DNA of 64,000 nucleotides from Tangfeifania diversioriginum (GCA_945873105.1 CAMCBW010000012.1:1-64000); one strand, 5' to 3'; positions 53,512-62,475 are shown, counted from the stretch's first letter. Made by a program: numbers and translations. Notes: generated by a model from the sequence alone, not told the origin.

Positions 53512-54720
53512 ATGAGAAACACAATATTGTTATTCGGACTATTTGCATTGTCTTTTTTTTGCAATGCTCAATCACATGAAATTGTAATTGGAACAATTGA
53601 TACTGTTAATTCAAAGATATTGGGAGAAAAGCGAGTTGTCTGGATCTATCAACCAAACAAGGGTAACAGGATTGAATTGGCCAAATCGAGTTATCCTGTT
53701 GTCTATCTTTTGGATGGAGATTGGCACTTTTCTTCGGTAGTCGGCATCTTAGAGCAAATGAGTTTTGTAAATGGCAATTCCATTTGCCCGGAGATGATCG
53801 TTGTTGGAATAACAATTCCAGACAGGTACAGGGATTTAACTCCTTCCTGTGATACCATTTTCAGCAAAAAATCAGGAGGTAATGGGAAATTCATATCATT
53901 CATCAAAGATGAGTTAATCCCGTATGTTGATTCAAATTATCCGGTAACACCCTACAGGATGTTGATCGGGCATTCCCTGGGCGGATTAACGGCAATTAAT
54001 ACCCTGGTAAATTACCCTAAGCTTTTCAATGCTTACGTTGCCATTGATCCCAGCATGTGGTGGGACAATCAAGCCTCCTTACATGAAACAGCCAATGCTT
54101 TGGCCAACAATAAGTATGATAACAGTAGCTTGTTTCTGGCTATTGCAAATAGTATGGATAGGGGCATGGATACCCTGTTGGTAAAGAAAGACAATTCGAG
54201 AAGCACTTTGCCAATTCGTTCAAACTTTGCACTATCTGAATTGTTGAGATCAAATTCAGCACATAAGCTCAAGTATCAGGTAAAATATTACAACAATGAG
54301 AACCATGGTTCGATACCGCTTATAGCTACTTATGATGCCCTCCATTTTATTTTCGATTTTTACAATTTACCGTTGACAAAAAAGGATTATGCGGATACCA
54401 CTATGTCATTGGGTTATAGAATTGAGGATCATTTCAAAATCATTTCCGACATAATGGGTTACAAAATAAATCCTTCAGAAAGCACTATTAATGCCTTAGG
54501 CTATAATGCATTGTATCTGAAAAATTGGGCATTGGCTGAATATTTTTTCGGACTTAATGTAAAAAATTACCCTGCAAGCTACAATGCTTACGATTCTTTT
54601 GGCGATTACTATTTGGCCGTTGGTCATTTTCAACAAGCGTCCAGGATGTTTCAAATGGCCCTTTCAATTTTTGACAACAAGGATACAAGGAGAAAGCTGG
54701 AAAGCATTCAACAGGAATAA
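53512..54720 (+). CDS. Secreted alpha/beta-hydrolase (esterase) with C-terminal TPR-like repeats
   Basis: 402 residues with a signal peptide (about 1-19). Alpha/beta-hydrolase of the esterase D/IroE type (PF00756): LLDGDWHF, VVGITIPDR, the nucleophile elbow GHSLGG (Ser155), IDPSMWW and the catalytic His265 in NENHGSIPL. Residues 310-400 form TPR-like helices (ALAEYFFGLNVKNYP, YDSFGDYYLAVGHFQQASRM). Such proteins are often siderophore or feruloyl/acyl esterases. The DNA is more AT-rich than most neighbours. Confidence 0.88.
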   Translation: MRNTILLFGLFALSFFCNAQSHEIVIGTIDTVNSKILGEKRVVWIYQPNKGNRIELAKSSYPVVYLLDGDWHFSSVVGILEQMSFVNGNSICPEMIVVGITIPDRYRDLTPSCDTIFSKKSGGNGKFISFIKDELIPYVDSNYPVTPYRMLIGHSLGGLTAINTLVNYPKLFNAYVAIDPSMWWDNQASLHETANALANNKYDNSSLFLAIANSMDRGMDTLLVKKDNSRSTLPIRSNFALSELLRSNSAHKLKYQVKYYNNENHGSIPLIATYDALHFIFDFYNLPLTKKDYADTTMSLGYRIEDHFKIISDIMGYKINPSESTINALGYNALYLKNWALAEYFFGLNVKNYPASYNAYDSFGDYYLAVGHFQQASRMFQMALSIFDNKDTRRKLESIQQE

Positions 54721-54760
54721 AGTCGGGCCAATTCTATCCAAGAGGAAAGGAGGGGTAGCA

Positions 54761-55294
54761 ATGACATTGCCCTGGAATCTGAATAAAAAGCGCTATATGT
54801 CTGTAAAAAAGGAAGAGCAACCCATCCTGAAAATTGAAATGACCTTGGCTGACAAGTTCATGGAAATAGCTGGCTTGCTGGTATTATTATCCCTCTGGCT
54901 TGTGATATTTTTAAAATACCATGACCTCCCTGTAAGTGCACCTCTTGCAGAGGGAGCTGGCAATACCGGTGCAAGAGGGTGGATATTTTTCTTGCCCATA
55001 CTTGGCTCAGTGTTCTATTGTGGGATGACCATCCTGAACAAATATCCACATGTTTTTAACTATCCGACAAAAATCACCCCACAAAATGCAGAGAAAAAAT
55101 ATAGGATAGCCACTCGATTGATTCGGTATTTGAAATTCATCCTGGTGCTCTCCTTTTCGCTTGTTGCCTGGATGAGTTCGCCAACGGCAAACATTTCACC
55201 GTCAGGTCATGTCCCCTGGTTCCTACTGTTGTTTGTTGGATTGATCTATGGCCCATTGGCATACGCCATCTTCAGATTGTTTCGAACACTTTAA
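54761..55294 (+). CDS. Small membrane protein, unknown
   Basis: 177 residues. I start at ATG 54761 because AGGAGG lies seven bases before it, a strong Shine-Dalgarno sequence that is unusual here; the frame is open into the esterase gene. Four membrane segments: about residues 33-49, 73-93, 120-140 and 150-172. The overall layout (two helices, an NKYPHVFNYP loop, two helices) is reminiscent of DUF1648-type membrane proteins. Function unknown. It is followed by a strong terminator. Confidence 0.7.
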   Translation: MTLPWNLNKKRYMSVKKEEQPILKIEMTLADKFMEIAGLLVLLSLWLVIFLKYHDLPVSAPLAEGAGNTGARGWIFFLPILGSVFYCGMTILNKYPHVFNYPTKITPQNAEKKYRIATRLIRYLKFILVLSFSLVAWMSSPTANISPSGHVPWFLLLFVGLIYGPLAYAIFRLFRTL

Positions 55295-55327
55295 AAGTGA
55301 CCTTAAGCGTTCTGCTGCAATTGTTCA

Positions 55328-55380
55328 CAATCTGTCCTAAAAAATGCCACTTTTCAGGTGGCATTTTTTAGGACAGATTG
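55328..55380. terminator. Bidirectional terminator, perfect 23-base hairpin
   Basis: The arms 55328-55350 and 55358-55380 are exact reverse complements around a seven-base loop. Each has AAAAAAT/ATTTTTT near the centre, so it can end transcripts from the membrane-protein gene and, in reverse, from the GH2 gene. It is longer than most terminators. Confidence 0.85.
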
Positions 55381-55389
55381 CTTTGATCC

Positions 55390-58167
55390 CTATTTCAGGG
55401 AGATGATTTTCTCCTCCACATTCCATCCTTTGACAAGCAGCTGCTGGTTGATACCTGTCAATTGAGCCTTGGCAGCGCTCACGCTGACTGTGATGGATTC
55501 ACCAGGAGCCAGCGTGAAATAGTTGGCAGACCAGTAGGAGGGCAAAACCTCTTCCGTACCGTTCATCAATCGGGGATTGATGAAGAATGCCAGGGTTTTG
55601 CTGTTGTTGGTGAATTTTACGGTCCAACGGATTTCGCTTTTCACCTGCTCCTTTTTTAGTACAGTGGTTTCAATTTCTGTGCGAGGCATCGTTTGCAGTG
55701 CTGTATAGTTGTTGTCGGCAGCCAGCCAGTAGGCATTGCGGGAGATCACTTTCCCAGCAGCATCTTTCAGGTTCAATACCACGAAAGAGATACCTTTTGA
55801 ACCGTTCAATACCTCCGCGAGGGAGAAGCTCTCCTTTACATCCGAAGCTGAAAGTGTCAATTTAGCCTGCTGTTGGTGCAGTAATTTGGAATCCAGTCCA
55901 AGCACCGTGGCTTCTACTGTCAATCCGGAGAGCGAACGATAACTCCTGTTGATGACCGTGACAACATTGTCCAGCAGATTGAGCTGCACATGCACCGGTT
56001 CGCAGCTGTTTTGCATGAAGTAGTATCCTGCATTGGGATTGAGGTAATAGTCGTAAACTTGCCATACTACGCTGGGGAAGGCGGCATTCAGTTTCCAGAG
56101 CATGATACCGCCGATGTCGTTCAGGCGGTGGCCGGCTGCTTCAAAAGTACCCTGATAGCCCGTGGCATTCATCAGCTGCATTTTGTCAGAAAAATCCTCC
56201 ATGGAGGTTGGGGCCCCATATCGGCTGACCATGGCTTCGTAGTATTTGTCGTATCTTCCATTGCCGGTGGCCGCATCGTGGTAACCCCAGGAGTGGTTGA
56301 GGGGGAAGGGCAATTTGGAATCCCATACCAGGTTGGGGATGATCTTTGCCAACGAGCTGAAAGGAGGTTGCGAGGGCAGTCCTGTCTCATCCTTGAATAC
56401 CCAATCTTTGGCATTGTCGGCCAGGCGGTAGTACTCTTTCGAATCCTGCCAGGTATAGGGCCCGCTGCTGTACACGCCGGAGGCTTTGTTGTCGGGCCAG
56501 GAGCCGCTGAAGTCGGCCGGTAGCTTGGCGTGACCGGAGGAACTGGGAATGAAGGGCCGCGTCCCATCGAGTTGAATCACGCTTTGCCGCATTCTTTCGT
56601 AAACATCCTTGCGGATGTGACCTTCGTTTCCACCGGTCCAAAGCAACAGGCTCGCATGGTTGCGGATCCGGTAGATGGTGCTGGTGACATTCCTGACAAA
56701 GATTTCCGGTTCCAGGGGCCAGTCGGTCGATCCTTTGAATTCACCATGGGTATCGCCGGTCACCCAGAAGTCGGACCATACCAACAAGCCATATCGATCG
56801 GCAAGGTCAAAGAAGATGTCGGGAGGGGTGACTCCTCCTCCCCAGATTCTTACCAGGTTGATGTTGGAATTCCTGCAAAGGTGAAGCTCTTTGTCGTAAC
56901 GGGCAGAATCGCGGTTCAGCAGCATATCGGGCACCCATGCTCCCCCGGTGAGTTGAATCCGGCGTCCGTTGACATAGAAATCACGGCGCAGGAATTTGCC
57001 GGGAACCTCTACCGCGGTTGTGGCTACCGTCCGAATCCCGAAAAGGAAGGTGGTGTCGTCGGAGAGTATGCCATTGGCTTCGTATTGAAGGCGGATCCGG
57101 TACAGATTGGCAATACCCGATCCATTTGGCCACCAAAGATGTGGTTGTTTTACCAGCAGTGCAGCTGTGTTGACGGCATTCAGGTTTAAGGCGGTCTGAG
57201 CACCGGCAGCAATTTCAATCGGTTTTGTGAACTTCAGCGCGGCGCCTGCGAAATTCTCAGGAGAGATGGTCACGGTAAGGTTCCCTTTGCTGTTGAGCTG
57301 GCTATGGTTGGAGAGGTTGAGATTCAGCGACAATTTGGCCACCGATGTATCGGGAAGATTGGGCAGCTCTGTGATGATCTGGGGTTGAACAATGGTTACA
57401 TCACCGGTTGTACGAAGCAAAACAGGTTGCCATATCCCTATGTTCCGGTCGCGGGCAGGTGGCACCCAGTCCCAACCCACCGAGCAGACCATGGTCACGT
57501 TCTTGCCGATATCCCCGGTAGGACCGCCATTTTCGAAAAAATCGTCAAAAGCTTTGAGCTGCTCTTTTGCCGGCAAGCCAGGGAAATCGAGCGGATAGAT
57601 TTTTACTGCCAGGACATTCTCCGCTCCGGCAACAATTTTTTTGCTCACATCAAAACTGTACTCTGCGAACATTCCGGCCATTTGTGTGGAATCGGCAATG
57701 GGTTGACCATTCAGCCATACCGCAGCGCGGTAGTTGATACCCTTGAATATCAGCTGAAAATGACGTCCCTTGTCGGATGCCGGAACTTTGAAGGTGGTGC
57801 GGTACCAGTAGGGCTTCTTCCAGGGATTACCAACATTGGGAAGATGGCTGTATTGTTCCAGGTTGTAGGTTTTATTGAACACATCGGAGGCATCGGGGAT
57901 CAGCATGTTGTTCATGCCGGAGTAGGGATCGGGGTAGACCCGGTTGGCCACCAATCCGGTAAGTACAGTGGATGGAATAGTAACCGGAAACCAATGGACG
58001 TTGGATCGGTATGCGGCCGTGGAGATGATTTCACCCGGCGCCTGAATCAGGTCACTGGACTGAAGTTCAAACCGGGTGAGTTTTTCCTGTTTGATTTTTT
58101 GCGATTGTGCAAAGGAGCTTTGAGTCCCCAAGATTATCAGGATCAGCAGAATCGAAAATATTTTCAT
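55390..58167 (-). CDS. Secreted glycoside hydrolase family 2 protein
   Basis: 925 residues from ATG 58167 (frame opens at 58206). Signal peptide ending SSFAQ. GH2 domains in order: sugar-binding jelly roll (about 30-210, KPYWYRTTFKVPASDKGRHF), immunoglobulin-like domain (220-330), TIM barrel (340-640) with NLVRIWGGGVTPPDIFFDLA, LLVWSDFWVTGDTHG and the acid/base region WTGGNEGH (Asn-Glu), then C-terminal beta domains. The layout matches beta-mannosidase or exo-beta-glucosaminidase types; the NE pair favours a mannosidase-like or galactosidase-like mechanism over the GSDE-like glucosaminidase. Downstream of a Tat oxidoreductase, same strand. Confidence 0.88.
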   Translation of the reverse strand: MKIFSILLILIILGTQSSFAQSQKIKQEKLTRFELQSSDLIQAPGEIISTAAYRSNVHWFPVTIPSTVLTGLVANRVYPDPYSGMNNMLIPDASDVFNKTYNLEQYSHLPNVGNPWKKPYWYRTTFKVPASDKGRHFQLIFKGINYRAAVWLNGQPIADSTQMAGMFAEYSFDVSKKIVAGAENVLAVKIYPLDFPGLPAKEQLKAFDDFFENGGPTGDIGKNVTMVCSVGWDWVPPARDRNIGIWQPVLLRTTGDVTIVQPQIITELPNLPDTSVAKLSLNLNLSNHSQLNSKGNLTVTISPENFAGAALKFTKPIEIAAGAQTALNLNAVNTAALLVKQPHLWWPNGSGIANLYRIRLQYEANGILSDDTTFLFGIRTVATTAVEVPGKFLRRDFYVNGRRIQLTGGAWVPDMLLNRDSARYDKELHLCRNSNINLVRIWGGGVTPPDIFFDLADRYGLLVWSDFWVTGDTHGEFKGSTDWPLEPEIFVRNVTSTIYRIRNHASLLLWTGGNEGHIRKDVYERMRQSVIQLDGTRPFIPSSSGHAKLPADFSGSWPDNKASGVYSSGPYTWQDSKEYYRLADNAKDWVFKDETGLPSQPPFSSLAKIIPNLVWDSKLPFPLNHSWGYHDAATGNGRYDKYYEAMVSRYGAPTSMEDFSDKMQLMNATGYQGTFEAAGHRLNDIGGIMLWKLNAAFPSVVWQVYDYYLNPNAGYYFMQNSCEPVHVQLNLLDNVVTVINRSYRSLSGLTVEATVLGLDSKLLHQQQAKLTLSASDVKESFSLAEVLNGSKGISFVVLNLKDAAGKVISRNAYWLAADNNYTALQTMPRTEIETTVLKKEQVKSEIRWTVKFTNNSKTLAFFINPRLMNGTEEVLPSYWSANYFTLAPGESITVSVSAAKAQLTGINQQLLVKGWNVEEKIISLK

Positions 58168-58247
58168 GGTAATGTGTTGGTTTAAAAAGGCCAGCAGGAG
58201 TTTCATCTCGTGAACTCCTGCTGGTTGTCATCTGTAATATGATTGGA

Positions 58248-59615
58248 TCAAAGATTTTCGCCGTACACGAATCCGTCACGGGCAGGCTCCTTGATATAGG
58301 CATCCAGCTCCGGATGGTTGGTGACCTTCATGTTTTTGGCATCGTATTCAATCCGGGTATTGAACCTTTGTGCCAAAACACCTGTAAGCGACATCTCCAT
58401 CAGTTGTGTGGCATAGTCGAAATTGGAGCCGGGTGTTTTGTCATTTTTGATGGCATCGATCCATTCGCGTTGTGGATTTTCCTGGAAAGTACGTGGAATG
58501 GTCTGTGCGGGTAAGTTGGGTTTGAAAGCTTCCCATTCGGGCATTGGCATCAGCAATCTTGGATCATTGGGTCTTCCGCCGGTAATCAGGGAGTGCTTGT
58601 CGCCAACCATGATCATGCCGCTTCCTGCCAGTTTTTCCACTTTCCACTCCGGACGGATTTCAGGTTTCAGTCCCCCTTCGTACCAGCGCATTTTAACGGG
58701 TACCTTGTTGCCGCGGGCCGGGAAGTCCCAGCGAATAACGGCCTGGTCAGAGACAAAACCAGTGTCCGGGACCGGCGTCTTGAATTCTGCTTCTACTACA
58801 TCCGGCATGCCCAGGTCGAGCGACCAGAAGGGCGCATCCAGGGTGTGGCAGCACCAGTCGCCCATCTCCCCGTTGCCAAAATCGAACCAGCTACGCCAGG
58901 TCTTTGGAGCATAGATGCCGTTGTAAGGACGGTAGGCCGCAGGCCCTAACCACAAATCCCAATCAAATCCGGCAGGAATGGGTTGCTCTGCCGGTGGAAA
59001 GCTCTCCGTTTTGTTGAAATATTTGTTGGGACCAAAAGAAGGTCCGTCGAACCAGGCGATAACTTCCGTGACATTCCCCAGCAGGCCTGCTTCGTACCAC
59101 TCTTTGACCTGCCTGATGCCATTGGTGGCATGTCCCTGGTTGGCCATCTGGGTAACGACCTTGTAATGGTGTGCGGCTTTTTTCAGGGTACGCAATTGCC
59201 AGATGTTGTGCGCCAAAGGCTTTTCGACGATCACATGTTTCCCGAGCTGCATGGCAGCCATAGCGGCCGGAAAGTGGGAGTGGTCCGGGGTACAAACCAT
59301 TACCGCATCGATCTCCTTGTGCATTTTGTCGAACATCACCCTGTAATCCTTGAAACGTTTGGCATTGGGCATGGCTTTGTAACCTTCGGCAGCGCGGTTG
59401 TCATCAACGTCACAAAGGGCAACGATGTTCTCGTTCCATTTCTCATCTTTCTGGTTGATCAATTTACTCCAGTTGCTCTTCCCCTGGCCACCAACGCCGA
59501 TGACAGCAATGTTGAGTCGTCCGGAGGGGGAGCAGCTCAATAAATTGGGAATGAACACTGCACCTGCGCCCAGCAGGGATGCCGATTTGAGAAAGTCTCT
59601 TCTGGTAGGATTCAT
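58248..59615 (-). CDS. Gfo/Idh/MocA oxidoreductase with Tat signal
   Basis: 455 residues. N-terminus MNPTRRDFLKSASLLGAG is a twin-arginine signal, followed by LLSC, a lipobox that may anchor it. Rossmann motif AVIGVGGQGKSN, then VCTPDHSHFPAAMAAMQLGKHVIVEKPLA with the conserved EKP, typical of Gfo/Idh/MocA dehydrogenases that act on sugars with bound NAD(P). A folded, cofactor-loaded enzyme exported by Tat makes sense. It is followed after 80 bases by the GH2 hydrolase; together they could process a released sugar. Confidence 0.9.
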   Translation of the reverse strand: MNPTRRDFLKSASLLGAGAVFIPNLLSCSPSGRLNIAVIGVGGQGKSNWSKLINQKDEKWNENIVALCDVDDNRAAEGYKAMPNAKRFKDYRVMFDKMHKEIDAVMVCTPDHSHFPAAMAAMQLGKHVIVEKPLAHNIWQLRTLKKAAHHYKVVTQMANQGHATNGIRQVKEWYEAGLLGNVTEVIAWFDGPSFGPNKYFNKTESFPPAEQPIPAGFDWDLWLGPAAYRPYNGIYAPKTWRSWFDFGNGEMGDWCCHTLDAPFWSLDLGMPDVVEAEFKTPVPDTGFVSDQAVIRWDFPARGNKVPVKMRWYEGGLKPEIRPEWKVEKLAGSGMIMVGDKHSLITGGRPNDPRLLMPMPEWEAFKPNLPAQTIPRTFQENPQREWIDAIKNDKTPGSNFDYATQLMEMSLTGVLAQRFNTRIEYDAKNMKVTNHPELDAYIKEPARDGFVYGENL

Positions 59616-59706
59616 AAGGGTTTAATTTATTTTGTTTGTAATTGCGATGTCAAAATGATGCTTTAATTTGGCAGCACAATTTAATAATTTTTACCCTTAT
59701 CTGATC

Positions 59707-59746
59707 AATAAAAAAGAGCCCCGTTTGTGCAGGGCTCTTTTTTATT
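59707..59746 (-). terminator. Terminator of the CDGSH gene
   Basis: AATAAAAAAGAGCCC (59707-59721) pairs with GGGCTCTTTTTTATT (59732-59746). The right arm overlaps the CDGSH stop (59745-59747). On the minus strand it ends in a T run. Confidence 0.85.
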
Positions 59747-59981
59747 AGAGAGCTTTGTGGGTTCCATCGCAATAGGGTGGATTTTTGCTCTTTTTGCAAC
59801 CGCATAGATACTTTGTTCCGGATACCTCCGGTTGGAAAGGGAGTGGCACAAATTCACCTCCCCGATGGGATCCATCACAAAAAGGTTGATTCTTGCTTTG
59901 ACCGCAGGCACACCAGTAATACGATTTCCCGGCTTCCAGTTCAACAACGTAAGGTGCTTTCTGCGCAATTTTTGGTTCCAT
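59745..59981 (-). CDS. Double-CDGSH iron-sulfur protein
   Basis: 78 residues with two CDGSH [2Fe-2S] sites of the three-Cys/one-His type: Cys24, Cys26, Cys35 and His39 (CACGQSKNQPFCDGSH), then Cys60, Cys62, Cys71 and His75 (CGCKKSKNPPYCDGTH). CDGSH (mitoNEET-like) clusters are redox-active and labile; bacterial two-site forms may transfer or sense iron-sulfur clusters. Neighbours are pirin, DoxX and MarR genes, fitting an oxidative-stress theme. Confidence 0.95.
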   Translation of the reverse strand: MEPKIAQKAPYVVELEAGKSYYWCACGQSKNQPFCDGSHRGGEFVPLPFQPEVSGTKYLCGCKKSKNPPYCDGTHKAL

Positions 59982-60027
59982 AATTGTACTTTGTTAAAAG
60001 ATTAAAGATATATATTATTTTATTGAT

Positions 60028-60744
60028 TTACAAATGTATAGGGACTTCCATCAACAACAACTCGGCATTGCTTTCGGCTTGAATGGAGATCGTTTCAATG
60101 CCTGAAATTCCAAACCCATCACGGGTGTTGAGGTGCTGTCCGTTGATACTCATGGTCCCGTCAAGCAGAAATGCATAAACACCGTTCCCTTTTTCTTTTA
60201 GCTGGTACACCGTCGAATACCCTTTGTCGAATTTTCCCATATGAAACCAAGCTTTCTGGTGGATCCAGACTCCTGCGTCATTGGGGTCGGGTGAGAGAAT
60301 TTGTTGCAGTGCATTGTGCCGTTCTTCGGGATTTAAAGTAATCTGGTCATACCTGGGAATTACATTTCGTTTGTTCGGGAATACCCATATTTGAAGAAAT
60401 TTGACGGGTTTGTCACTGCTTTTGTTGTATTCGCTGTGTGTTATGCCCCTTCCGGCACTCATCACCTGGATGTCACCGTGCCGGATGACACTGATGTTGC
60501 CCATGCTATCCCTGTGTTCCAGGTCACCTTCCAGGGGAATGGAGATGATCTCCATGTTGTCGTGGGGGTGGGCTCCAAAACCCATGCCCGGCTCTACCGT
60601 GTCATCGTTCAGTACCCTGAGTGCCCCAAAGTTCATTCGTTCAGGATGGTGATAATTCGCGAAACTGAAAGTATGCCTGCTGTGAAGCCAGCCGTGGTTG
60701 GCATCACCGCGTGTATCTGCCTTGTGAAATATCGTTTTGATCAT
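60028..60744 (-). CDS. Pirin family protein 1 (YhhW-like)
   Basis: 238 residues from ATG 60744 (frame opens at 60759). Bicupin of the pirin family: HSRHTFSFANYHHPERMNFGALRVLND, then the metal motif GFGAHPHDNMEIISIPLEGDLEHRDSMGN, and SAGRGITHSEYNKSSDKPVKFLQIWVFP. The second cupin lacks the metal ligands, as is usual. Pirins such as YhhW show quercetinase activity; in vivo roles are unclear. It diverges from the DoxX gene; a palindrome lies between them. Confidence 0.92.
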   Translation of the reverse strand: MIKTIFHKADTRGDANHGWLHSRHTFSFANYHHPERMNFGALRVLNDDTVEPGMGFGAHPHDNMEIISIPLEGDLEHRDSMGNISVIRHGDIQVMSAGRGITHSEYNKSSDKPVKFLQIWVFPNKRNVIPRYDQITLNPEERHNALQQILSPDPNDAGVWIHQKAWFHMGKFDKGYSTVYQLKEKGNGVYAFLLDGTMSINGQHLNTRDGFGISGIETISIQAESNAELLLMEVPIHL

Positions 60745-60996
60745 CGCTTTTTCTTTCAATAATTGCAGACCCCTGCTGGAGCCTTATTTTTTTCAAATAC
60801 AATTCTTTTTGTATGCTCTCTATCGTGTACGTATACAATGGCAAGCAGGAAACAGTTTTGGGCAAATTTTTCTGATCCAAAATTTTGGCCTTTTATATAC
60901 TTTTTGCCATTGCGAAAGTATCCAGAAAAATGGTACTGCTTTTTAAGTGACAGAAATAGTGATGCATACGAAAACGTGAACAAAAATACATATAAA

Positions 60997-61010
60997 TATG
61001 TTACAACATA
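60997..61010. promoter_or_regulatory. Candidate MarR-type operator
   Basis: TATGTT and AACATA face each other around AC, a 6-2-6 inverted repeat. It lies 14 bases before the -7 element of doxX, i.e. near -33, and between the diverging pirin and doxX genes. A similar AATTG-A-CAATT palindrome lies just before the MarR start (62463-62473). Binding is unproven. Confidence 0.35.
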
Positions 61011-61023
61011 TAATGTTTATACA

Positions 61024-61031
61024 TATCTTTG
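61024..61031 (+). promoter_or_regulatory. -7 element of doxX
   Basis: TATCTTTG fits TAnnTTTG and lies 26 bases before the doxX ATG at 61057. No -33 TTTG is found; the palindrome at 60997-61010 takes that position. Confidence 0.5.
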
Positions 61032-61056
61032 CAAAATATTTATTAAATTAATTGCC

Positions 61057-61416
61057 ATGAATAGTGAAATATCAAAAAAGAGCATCGTAATTGCCTGGAT
61101 CATCGCAGGTTTGTTAACCGCACTTTACCTTTTTAGCGCAGCAGGCAAGCTTTTCTTGAATCCGGAGCAGATGGAACAGATGAAATTGGGGGATTGGCGG
61201 ATCCTCATCGCCTTGGGAGAGATTACCTCTGCCTTGTTGTTCCTGGTTCCCCGTACCAACAAATATGGCACTTTGCTGCTCAGTTCCTACATGGGAGGAG
61301 CCATCATCATCCACATGATGAATGGCATGAGCATTGGTATGCCGGTGTTTATATTGCTATTGGTATGGTTGGTAGGATTTTTAAGGAATCCAGATCTGTT
61401 TAAATTTAAAATGTGA
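61057..61416 (+). CDS. DoxX-family membrane protein
   Basis: 119 residues with four membrane segments: about 12-30, 50-64, 68-86 and 94-112. The DoxX pattern is clear: LYLFSAAGKLFLNPEQMEQM after helix 1, ILIALGEITSALLFLVPRT, and GGAIIIHMMNG. The start is ATG 61057; the frame is open upstream to 60763 without coding character. DoxX proteins are small membrane proteins often next to pirin and MarR genes and linked to thiol or oxidative stress. Its stop TGA overlaps by one base the ATG of pirin 2. Confidence 0.88.
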   Translation: MNSEISKKSIVIAWIIAGLLTALYLFSAAGKLFLNPEQMEQMKLGDWRILIALGEITSALLFLVPRTNKYGTLLLSSYMGGAIIIHMMNGMSIGMPVFILLLVWLVGFLRNPDLFKFKM

Positions 61417-62294
61417 TGAGAACCAAAAATATTGAACTGGTATTGTCACCCCCGGAACCACATTTTGTGGGGGATGGATTCAGGGTGCACAATTTCATTC
61501 CGGGTGGCTATAGGGCCGATATGGTTCGGATGAATCCATTTATCCTGCTGGATTATGGTGCAAAGCACTACTTTCCACCAACAGATCAGGTTCGGGGAGT
61601 TGGTGTCCATCCTCACCGGGGTTTCGAGACTGTCACCATTGCCTACAAGGGAAGTGTGGCTCACCACGACAGTACCGGTGAGCATGGGGTGATTGGTCCG
61701 GGGGATGTCCAGTGGATGACCGCCGCATCAGGAATCCTGCACAAGGAGTACCACGAAAAGGAGTTTAGCCGCGCAGGTGGCGAGATGCAGATGGTACAGC
61801 TCTGGGTGAACCTGCCTGCCAGGGATAAAATGTCAGCGCCCAAATACCAAAGTCTGACCAATGATCAGATTCAGAAGGTTCTTTTGGAGGGGAATGGCGG
61901 AATTGTAGAGGTCATCGCGGGATCCTATCGGGATGTTGTTGGCAGCGCAACCACCTTTTCACCGGTCAACCTGCTCAATGTGAGGCTCAACATGGCATCT
62001 GGTGCAGATTTTTCTTTCCCTTCCGATTTCAATACCGCATTGTTGGTGGTGGAAGGTCAGGTTACCGTGAACAAAACGGAGGAGGTATTGACCAACCATT
62101 TTGCCTTGTTTCAAAACGATGGGGAGGCATTTACCATTGAAACAACCGATGGGGCCATTGTTTTGGTTATGAGTGGTGAAGATTTAAAGGAGCCGATTGT
62201 GGCCCATGGGCCATTTGTAATGAATACCAGGCAGGAGATTGTACAGGCTTTTGAGGATTTTCAAAAGGGGAAATTCGGGTATCTTGCGGATTGA
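61416..62294 (+). CDS. Pirin family protein 2
   Basis: 292 residues starting at ATG 61416, one base overlapping the doxX stop. Pirin motif FILLDYGAKHYFPP, then the metal site GVGVHPHRGFETVTIAYKGSVAHHDSTGEHGVIGPGDVQWMTA with its three His and Glu, and ILHKEYHEKEF. C-terminal second cupin with VNLLNVRLNMASG. Longer than pirin 1 and of the other subfamily, so both are not simple duplicates. Translational coupling with DoxX suggests a joint function. Confidence 0.92.
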   Translation: MRTKNIELVLSPPEPHFVGDGFRVHNFIPGGYRADMVRMNPFILLDYGAKHYFPPTDQVRGVGVHPHRGFETVTIAYKGSVAHHDSTGEHGVIGPGDVQWMTAASGILHKEYHEKEFSRAGGEMQMVQLWVNLPARDKMSAPKYQSLTNDQIQKVLLEGNGGIVEVIAGSYRDVVGSATTFSPVNLLNVRLNMASGADFSFPSDFNTALLVVEGQVTVNKTEEVLTNHFALFQNDGEAFTIETTDGAIVLVMSGEDLKEPIVAHGPFVMNTRQEIVQAFEDFQKGKFGYLAD

Positions 62295-62332
62295 ATTCAA
62301 ACGTTGAAGCGTTGTGCTTCAGTAGTTTTACT

Positions 62333-62405
62333 GTCGCGCAAGGAACGCAGGGAAACGCAAGCCTATTAATTATTTTTTTGCGTTACTTTGCGTTCTTTGC
62401 GCGAC
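62333..62405 (+). repeat. Long imperfect inverted repeat
   Basis: Arms 62333-62360 and 62378-62405 (28 bases each) match at 24 positions; three of the four differences give G-U pairs in RNA, leaving a single mismatch. The loop is 17 bases with a T run. It lies between pirin 2 and marR. It may act as a terminator or a folded RNA; GTCGCGCAA/TTGCGCGAC-type hairpins are scattered in this phylum. Confidence 0.8.
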
Positions 62406-62475
62406 AAAGTATTTTCCGGGATTTCATTATTTTCGACTGAATCCTGAATGTTGCAAGGACCAAATTGACAATTAT

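Noticed and set aside
57304-58185. Long plus-strand reading frame (293 codons) opposite the GH2 gene
   Set aside because: It is antisense to a well-supported GH2 gene and has no domain, signal or start context of its own.
60763-61056. Upstream in-frame extension of doxX (98 codons)
   Set aside because: The segment has no DoxX homology, contains the promoter and palindrome, and the ATG at 61057 gives the standard DoxX N-terminus.
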